Shown here: piece by piece, positions 57,866-64,000 of the stretch | Position numbering within the stretch: the first letter of the stretch is position 1 | Layout of the letters: every line of letters starts with the position of its first letter | DNA from: Molanna angustata | Lineage: Eukaryota > Arthropoda > Insecta > Trichoptera > Molannidae | NCBI GenBank assembly: GCA_963576475.1 | Contig: OY754975.1 | Location: 18,855,260-18,919,259, forward strand | Direction of reading: 5' to 3' | DNA length: 64,000 bases | Notes under the pieces: generated by a model | Told to the model about the DNA's origin: nothing | What the model saw: the letters and a program-made list of their open reading frames with translations, nothing else | Databases searched by the model: none | Position numbers and translations under genes: made by a program

Positions 57866-58290
57866 TAGACACGCGTCGTGTCCACACGGACCGCACTCAC
57901 TGTGGCCAGAGCAGCTGCAGACCGCACCAGAGGGTGTCGGTTAGGCTCGCTCCACACCGGCAGCCATGGATGTGACACCTGGAGTGCCGAGATGGATCGG
58001 CGCACCACCATTCGGCGAGAGAGCCGCTTTCCTGGACCGAAGCGGGTGCTGTGTTTGGAAAGTGTTCCAAACGCTGTTGGGTCGCGCTGGACCCTGGAGC
58101 AACGGCCTGCGTCTCCTTGAGACTCGCGCCGCCGCTGTCGCTCCCGCCAGTCACCCAACCGGCATCTGCCGGTGTCTGGGATCCGAGGTTGCTGTCGCCG
58201 ATAGCCTTGCCCCTTCGCCCATCGACGACGGTCCATTCCGGCATTGGCGGTGCATCAGCACGCCCATGGCCGAGATGAGAAAATTATGTG
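57866..58290. other. GC-rich island of unknown origin
   Basis: About 425 bp of high GC (for example GCGCCGCCGCTGTCGCTCCC) in very AT-rich DNA, with several overlapping open frames on both strands. One minus-strand frame begins MPEWTVVDGRRGKAIGDS, which is vaguely like a retroelement gag or ORF1 protein, but I cannot assign it. It lies upstream of the LTR-like relic. Confidence 0.45.
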
Positions 58291-58651
58291 CGCCCCAAAA
58301 CGACAATATTTGTGACATTTTGTTCTATTTCCGTGGTAACAATATTTCGGCTGTGTGTGATTTTATTTAATTATTTTATTGACATTGTTTTAACGTGTGA
58401 CGTCCATTATTGACTCTTATTTATATTTAAATTTGTGACGTTCTAATTTATGGACAATTTCATTTATTTTAATTATTTATTTCATTAGACATTTTAATAT
58501 TTTATTTTGTGACAAAATCGTGCCATCTGACCATTAACAATTTGACATTCTTTTCTTTGTATAGTCAGACCACGATCGCATTAATTAATATTTTCTTTTA
58601 ACCTAAATTGTGACATGAACCTGTGCTTCGACTTGATATTGACTTTAAAAA

Positions 58652-58863
58652 AGGTTAGCTCTACCTCCAAGCCTCTTGGGAGGAGGGTATCAATTGGCGC
58701 CCAACGTGGGGCGCCAATTGTTACCCTCCTACCAAGAGGCTTTGAGGTAGAGCTCACTTTTTTTCCAATCTCGTTCAGCGACTATGTGTGGAATATCAAA
58801 TTCCATTTTTGACATTGAAAAAAAGTGAGCTCTACCTCAAAGCCTCTTGGGAGGAGGGTAACA
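58652..58863 (+). mobile_element. LTR retroelement relic with tRNA-Lys primer-binding site
   Basis: TGGCGCCCAACGTGGGGC at 58695-58712 is the exact complement of a tRNA-Lys 3' end, the primer-binding site used by many LTR elements. It sits 2 nt after an LTR-like end (GGAGGGTATCA). At 58719-58863 a 145-bp unit begins TGTTACCCTCC and ends GGAGGGTAACA, with 46-bp inverted ends. A deleted element (LTR-PBS-LTR) is the simplest reading; a foldback element is the alternative. Confidence 0.6.
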
Positions 58864-59576
58864 ATATCTGCAATATTGAAAGGGAGGAATTCATAATTTA
58901 TTTTTTACGTCTAAATAAAATATACATATATACATAACTATATTAATTTCAATGAATACGTAATATATGTTTTTTATACGTTTTTTATTGATAAGTGTGT
59001 ATTTTTAGGGTTACTTTCTTGTTGTTTGATACATGAAATGAAAACAACGAACAAAACGTCAAACACATTTGAAATTTACCGCGCGATGTCACCCCGACAT
59101 CGCTCCAGTACCGTTCTGAATACACATCGCTCAAATGTCGCTCTCGTTGCAACTTCAGGTCGTACCAACAGAGTGATTAACACTGATTCGGAACGCACCA
59201 TGTTATTTCTAAAAATCTATTCCTGTCAAATTTTGACATTTCTTTTCTAATGGCAACACTTATATTTTATAGTGTCGATTCTCGCGATTTTCTCGATATT
59301 TTTCAATAAATCAAATGATCAAATTCTGAAAAAAATATTTTCAATAATTCGTATTAATTCGTATATTTTTGGGAAGCTCTCATGCATTCCTAACGTTTTG
59401 TAGATAATTATTTATCCTTTTTGTTTTTGAATAATTACAGGATCTTTTGACATTCTTTTCAAAAAATATGATGTGGACCAATGAGAATAACCCTTGTTAA
59501 TCCAAAGTGATACGTTGCTGAATCTAACGAGCTATTGGAATGATTGTTAGATCCCGATATTTATGAAAATAAAACA
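58864..59576. other. Intergenic, upstream of Derlin-2
   Basis: AT-rich with TCGCTC-type words at 59085-59165. Derlin-2 transcription should start in the right part. No core promoter is evident. Confidence 0.4.
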
Positions 59577-59669
59577 ATGGCTTATCAAACTTTTAGGCAG
59601 GAGTATTTGCAAATGCCAACAGTAACTCGGGCATATACAACTGCATGTGTAATAACCACTATTGCTGTG
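59577..59669 (+). CDS. DERL2: Derlin-2 exon 1
   Basis: ATG at 59577, 31 codons, [20 protein letters not shown] to TTIAV, donor GTAAGT. Confidence 0.95.
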
Positions 59670-62132
59670 GTAAGTTTCCTATTATAATATATAGTTTATC
59701 TTATTGGTAAAAAAATATGTACATTTGTTTTTTAAATATTCTGTATGTCATTTTAAACTACAATGTTTTCGTTCAGTATTAGGGATTGAATAAATGTAGT
59801 TAATTATCTTTTACAGCAACTGGATTTGGTGTCACCATTTCAGCTGTACTTCAACCAAATATTAATCCTAAAAGATTTTCAGTTATGGAGACTGATAACC
59901 ACATTTCTATTTTTTGGCCCAATGGGGTTTAATTTCTTTTTCAATATGGTATTTACTTACCGTTATTGCCGGATGCTAGAGGAAGGATCTTTCAGAGGAC
60001 GCACTGCAGATTTTGTGATGATGTTTATATTTGGAGGGACTTTGATGGTTGTATCCTTTTGATAAATTAACTTTCAAATATTTTAAAATGGATTTTTTTT
60101 ATTTATTACAATTTACTTTGTTATAACAACAAATGAGTTATTTGATACAACTGGTTTGAAGTGAACGCTTCTTCCTTAGGTCGGATGCCAACTGAATCTG
60201 AATTTTATATTAATTGTAACAGAGATATGTGGAGAGATGATGTGCTTGGTGCAAACCAATCTGAATTTTATATTAATTGTAACAGAGATATGTGGAGAGA
60301 TGATGTGCTTGGTGCAAACCAATCTGAATTTTATATTAATTGTAACAGAGATATGTGGAGAGATGATGTGCTTGGTGCAAACCAATCTGAATTTTATATT
60401 AATTGTAACAGAGATAGAAACAGCGACAACAAAACAATATACAGAACTAAAAAAAATAAAAAAAAATATCTTGCACACTTGACCAATCAGAAAATTGCTA
60501 TGTGCAGATACATAAATCTTACCACATACTTCAAAGATATGATCAAATGTATTTATTAAACATATAATATAGTTATCGCCAAACATCTTGAAATTATGAA
60601 ATTTATAAATAAAATGATGGAAGGGGACAAGTAAAAAAACAAAATTGTGTTCTTATCATAGTTCTTACAATGTTGTTAAAGTTTTTTTGTATTTTATTGA
60701 TTATATGTATTCTTTACGTTGCACTTTGTGTAATATGTTATCATGGATGGTAACATGTTTAACAGTGGCAGATTGGCTAGTGCACTGGATTAGTAATTCA
60801 GTGGTTACGAGTTTGAATCTTACCTCAACTACATTCATTCATATATAGCAAAAGTATTTGCTTAGTTTAGAGAATCTATGAAGACGTATAATGCGTTCTT
60901 GTTTAAAGTACATAATATTCGTGCCTATAAAAAAATATATTTAATGAGTGTTTTTAATACTCTACTATGGTTTGACTCTTTACAATTTATTTATGGAAAA
61001 TAAATTGTAATGCGGCTCTCACTTGTCTACTGATGATATATGTAGTTGTCGCCAAATAACTTGAACTTTTAGCCGAGAAGGTGGGCGATTTGCACGTAAA
61101 CCAACGAATCAAAGACACAAATTTGCGCTCTGCACAACCGGAAGCTCGTTCAAGATGTTTGGCGAAAAATTCATTTAAATTTGAAAAAAAAATTCATTTA
61201 AATTTGAAAATGTTTTCCTTGACAAAATTTGTAGTTTTTCGCATTTTTTGTGAATCTTCTGTTTCTTGGCCAAGCTTTCACAATAATGCTGGTTTATGTT
61301 TGGTCCAGAAGAAATCCATATATTCGATTAACATTCTTCGGATTGAATTTCCAAGTAAGTAATTAATTTAAATAAAATGTATGCCGTTTTGATTGTGAGT
61401 GCATGTTAACATTTTTTTTTATATAAAGTATTGAAAGAAAATCTTGTATCATTGATTTGTCTTCTTCCTGTGATAGGTTTTGAAAGTGCAAGCCCTCTGG
61501 TAATGCCGAACTCCATAAATATCAAAATAATTCCAATCCAAAACCACCATAGGTTCACATGGTGCACTTGAATCATATGTTCAAATAGTACACCTGAACC
61601 ATAGGTTCAAATGGCACACTTGAACCATAGGTTCAATGGTGAACTAGTCTTAAAAACTTACATAATGTAGATGTACATTTCATATTAAGAAATTTTTATT
61701 TTTTACAGTGAAGTTTTATTGATTTCAACCTCACACAAATATATAGTTATTATATGGCTTGAATTTGTGAATGACATCCTGAAAGATGGTTCTGTAAGAA
61801 GCTTGAAAAATAGACAAGAATGTTTGAGATATGTGGATACATTACAAGATAAAAAATGTGGCATTCAGCTCACTCTGCCTAACCCGTGAGGGATATAGCA
61901 TGTTGGTATGTATGTAAAAAATGATAGAAAATCATAATTCTAAGTATTTTAATTTTGATATATTTCAGGCACCTTACTTGCCATGGGTTCTCTTTGGATT
62001 CTCTGTACTATTGGGTAATGCCATTTGGGTGGATTTAATGGGAATGGCTGTTGGTCATATTTACTATTTCATCGAAGATGTATTCCCTAATCTTGTTGGT
62101 GGATGGCGAATATTGAAAACTCCTCAATTTTT
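59577..62132 (+). CDS. DERL2: Derlin-2 (ER-associated degradation), partial at C-terminus
   Basis: Four exons (59577-59669, 59817-60050, 61235-61354, 61969-62132) join in phase to about 203 residues. Human DERL2 has 239. It begins [20 protein letters not shown] and contains [60 protein letters not shown] and [11 protein letters not shown] with ILKTP. Derlins are rhomboid-like pseudoproteases of the ER membrane that help extract misfolded proteins for the proteasome. The WR of LWRLIT is the family motif. The final exon (about 35 residues) is not found up to 64000. Confidence 0.95.
59817..60050 (+). CDS. DERL2: Derlin-2 exon 2
   Basis: 78 codons from [20 protein letters not shown] to [11 protein letters not shown]. 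The acceptor is ACAG and the donor GTATCC, a weaker consensus that is fixed by the match of the next exon. Confidence 0.95.
60197..60416 (+). repeat. 63-bp tandem repeat, about 3.5 units
   Basis: Units start at 60197, 60260, 60323 and 60386 with TCTGAATTTTATATTAATTG. Each has GTGGAGAGATGATGTGCTTG, GTGCAAACCAA, which matches the end of the LINE at 41006-41041 (GTGGAAAGATCGAGTGTTTG). It is in Derlin-2 intron 2. Confidence 0.9.
60576..61165. mobile_element. Candidate TIR element, 590 bp, containing a SINE
   Basis: TCGCCAAACATCTTGAA at 60576 has its perfect complement at 61149-61165. A third, imperfect copy (TCGCCAAATAACTTGAAC) is at about 61049. The SINE at 60757 lies inside. No target duplication is seen, so the limits are tentative. 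Confidence 0.5.
60757..60950 (+). repeat. tRNA-Thr-derived SINE (family B), copy 2
   Basis: GTGGCAGATTGGCTAGTGCA, CTGGATTAGTAATTCAGTGG and GAGTTTGAATCTTACCTC follow the copy at 29055-29253, more diverged. The shared body reads AGCA(A/C)AAG(T/C)ATTT.TGCTTA.TTTAG.GAAT. Confidence 0.65.
61235..61354 (+). CDS. DERL2: Derlin-2 exon 3
   Basis: 40 codons, [20 protein letters not shown], then [20 protein letters not shown]. The acceptor is GTAG and the donor GTAAGT, phase 0 at both ends. A different, longer frame overlaps this exon and must not be mistaken for the gene. Confidence 0.93.
61550..61645 (+). repeat. About 29-bp tandem repeat
   Basis: ACTTGAACCATAGGTTCAAA, GGCACACTT-type units occur three to four times, with AACCATAGGTT palindromic inside each unit. 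It is in Derlin-2 intron 3. Confidence 0.75.
61969..62132 (+). CDS. DERL2: Derlin-2 exon 4
   Basis: [20 protein letters not shown] through [20 protein letters not shown] and ILKTPQF, donor GTAAGT, leaving in phase 2. Confidence 0.95.
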
Positions 62133-62274
62133 GTAAGTATTTTTTAATTCCAACCTCATCTCTTTTGAGATATAAAGTTTGTCATATTAATCATATCATA
62201 CTCCCAACACAGCAGGTTAATGGGATGAATGGTCGATAAAATATAATCTTTTTGTTAGAAATGTTTTGAAACTG

Positions 62275-62368
62275 AACAATTGACGAGCATGCATTTCATG
62301 GATGTAAAGGAAGCCAGGAATGTATGCAAAAATAGAGGAGTATGACGCTCAGTTCTCTCTGATTACCC
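62275..62368 (+). repeat. RTE-like LINE tail
   Basis: ATTGACGAGCATGCATTTCA and GACGCTCAGTTCTCTCTGAT, TACCCCG. The SINE family A copy follows at once, as also seen (in reverse order) at 22866-23220. Confidence 0.55.
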
Positions 62369-62566
62369 CGTGGCACAGTTGGTAAGCATTTTCATTTCTG
62401 TGCGGAAGTCCTGGGTTCGATCACCAGCAGAGAAGAAATTATTTAAATTGATTTCTCACGCAAATATTGCTTCTCTGGGCTGGAAACACTGGTTAGTTGG
62501 AAGAAATTGCCATATGGCAATAAACTCGCCACCTGCGTAGGGTGCAAGGAAGTGTTTATTATTAAG
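62367..62566 (+). repeat. SINE family A copy
   Basis: A-box TGGCACAGTTGG, B-box GGGTTCGATCACC, CTGGAAACACTGG core and ATT tail; near full length. Confidence 0.85.
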
Positions 62567-63671
62567 TATTTGTTACACTACAATAACATCTCAAGGCGAC
62601 AAAGGCACTCAAATGTGATTAGTTGCATCAGGCGTTTTCTCATTTACTCACCCAATACTGACAATTTTTTCTTCTAAAACTAAAGACAAGGATTAATTAT
62701 AGCACTGTCTACAGCTTGACAATTCCAGAATCATAATATTTGAAATTCCTCCAGTAAAAAATAATTCCGAGATTACTTCTGAAATTTGTGGAATTCCCTC
62801 ACTATCCGTTTAATTTGTTTGATGTAATACTACTTTTAAGTATGATTTTAGATTTTTAAATTTGTATCTTCATTTTTTTTTAAATGTATAATTCATATTG
62901 TCGTTTACATCGTTCCTGTTTCGAGCTAGTCAAGTTATACAACAAGTATGGTGGGACGAACCACACCACTTCTACTTCAGTACGACAAGTGGAGTACAAT
63001 TCGCTAAAAATTCTCAGTGCCTGTACAGACATACTTATTTTTTCAAAAATAAACCACTGAAATTATTTATTTTGAAGTTAAGAGAATTGTGTTAAAAATC
63101 ACATTTAATTAAATCAGCCTTAGTCATTTTAAATATAAATTTACTTCTTCTTTGTCTTACTTAAACATATTTTAGAATACATACAGAAGCAACAAAGAAT
63201 AAATCAATTTAATAGTTTTCACAGATGAAATGAAAATAAGTTCTGTAGATAATAATTTACAGAAATGTAATTTAAAGAGGAGATATAATTAATAAGACTG
63301 AGAGAATAAAGGAAATAATAATAGAGTAATAGGTTTGGCCTCAATATACTATGCCTAAATCTTGTATTTCATGGTTAAAATACTGTGATAATTATTGTAA
63401 TACTAGTTGCATGTAACACATGAGATCCAACTGTCGATAGCGATAGTATGTATAGTTGAAGAATATGTACCAAACTATAAACCCATAGATACAAATTATT
63501 GAATATTTTCAGATATTTTGTTTTCTATACAACATATGTAGGTATGTATGTCAAGATAGGATAGTATGGAAGAAGATCCTTTTTCCTACCCAGAATATGC
63601 AAATTGCATGATGGTATGTATGTATGTTTGGAGATGAAGTAACAAACTATTAAGTCTTCTTACATATTGTG
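62567..63671. other. Derlin-2 intron, nothing further recognised
   Basis: No Derlin-2 terminal exon is visible. A 65-codon frame at 62898-63095 (contains VWWDEPHHFYFSTTSG) matches no family I know. An RTE-like tail with TATG repeats lies near 63541-63640. Confidence 0.45.
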
Positions 63672-64000
63672 TATAGGCGACTGCCATACAAAATGTATGA
63701 AGCGATGTCGTCACTAAATTCAATTTTTAAAAAAATTGTTAAAAAAAAATTGAGATCTTCTACTACAATGTTAATATTTTTTATAGAAAATTAAATTATC
63801 TAGTTGGGGTGTTTCGGCTTTTTTCGATAATTGTAAAAGTTTTGGAAATATAGGCAGTTAAACTCATAAATTTATCATAAAAAAAATATTTTTCTTAATA
63901 AAAAATGTTTGAGAAACCCTGGAATTTTTTTGAAAAAACAAATTTGAGATTTTGTATTTGTCTATGTTTGTACCAATTTTCAGCGTTCTACCGTTTATGG
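63672..64000 (+). repeat. Unclassified repeat family R, copy 3 (cut by window edge)
   Basis: CCATACAAAATGTATGAA, AGAAAATTAAATTATCTAG, GTTTCGGC, ATAGGCAGTTAAACTCATAA and CCAATTTTCAGCGTTCTACC follow the order of the copies at 24930 and 25745. Confidence 0.65.

Noticed and set aside
57878..58370. Several overlapping 75-134-codon frames in the GC-rich island
   Set aside because: High GC makes stop codons rare on both strands. None shows a family match, so none is called as a gene.
61081..61362. 93-codon frame over Derlin-2 exon 3
   Set aside because: It is the wrong frame. The conserved Derlin sequence ([20 protein letters not shown]) is read in another frame between proper splice sites.
62898..63095. 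65-codon frame that could be the Derlin-2 last exon
   Set aside because: The expected Derlin tail (D-x-P-D-E-D-P-N-Y type) is absent and the text does not resemble any Derlin.

Overview
This window is AT-rich eukaryotic DNA from an insect. The gene models, SINE and LINE tails and Helitron ends look most like Lepidoptera or a close relative; the insect call is strong and the order is only a leaning. Genes have GT-AG introns of about 0.1-4 kb, and most of the rest is transposable-element debris. There is no bacterial or viral gene organisation.

Five protein-coding genes are supported. (1) An SLC17-type major facilitator transporter on the minus strand, eight exons between 982 and 19302, with its C-terminal exons beyond the left edge. 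(2) A single-exon, very cysteine-rich 115-residue protein on the minus strand (35034-35381). (3) A complete RdgB-beta/PITPNC1 phosphatidylinositol transfer protein on the minus strand (43558-49807), eight coding exons including an 8-nt microexon, 329 residues. (4) An intronless TRAPPC13 gene on the minus strand (53238-54443). (5) A Derlin-2 gene on the plus strand (59577-62132), four exons, with its last exon beyond the right edge. The last three act in lipid transfer, vesicle trafficking and ER-associated degradation, but nothing in the sequence shows that they are functionally linked. Every exon junction I joined has GT-AG sites and matching phase.

Region by region: 1-0.7 kb holds LINE debris. 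0.98-19.3 kb is the transporter, whose introns carry a SINE, a MITE with a 5-bp target duplication, a Helitron-like element, palindromes and LINE tails. 19.3-35 kb is intergenic, with SINEs, several terminal-inverted-repeat (TIR) elements, three copies of an unclassified repeat and a 2-kb Helitron-like element carrying a minisatellite. 35.4-43.5 kb has foldback elements, a Helitron end and a LINE inserted in a SINE. 43.5-49.8 kb is PITPNC1; one intron contains a 1.4-kb palindrome of two Penelope-like retroelement ends next to a 70-bp satellite. 50-53.2 kb has a LINE RNase H fragment and a (TA)n-flanked palindrome. 54.5-59.5 kb has SINEs, a TIR element, a GC-rich island and an LTR/primer-binding-site relic. 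59.6-64 kb is Derlin-2 with repeat-filled introns.

The most interesting signal is the head-to-head Penelope-like pair at 45128-46523. Each arm encodes a GIY-YIG endonuclease domain and carries a sequence that can be folded by hand as a minimal hammerhead ribozyme. No wholly new multi-gene system was found.
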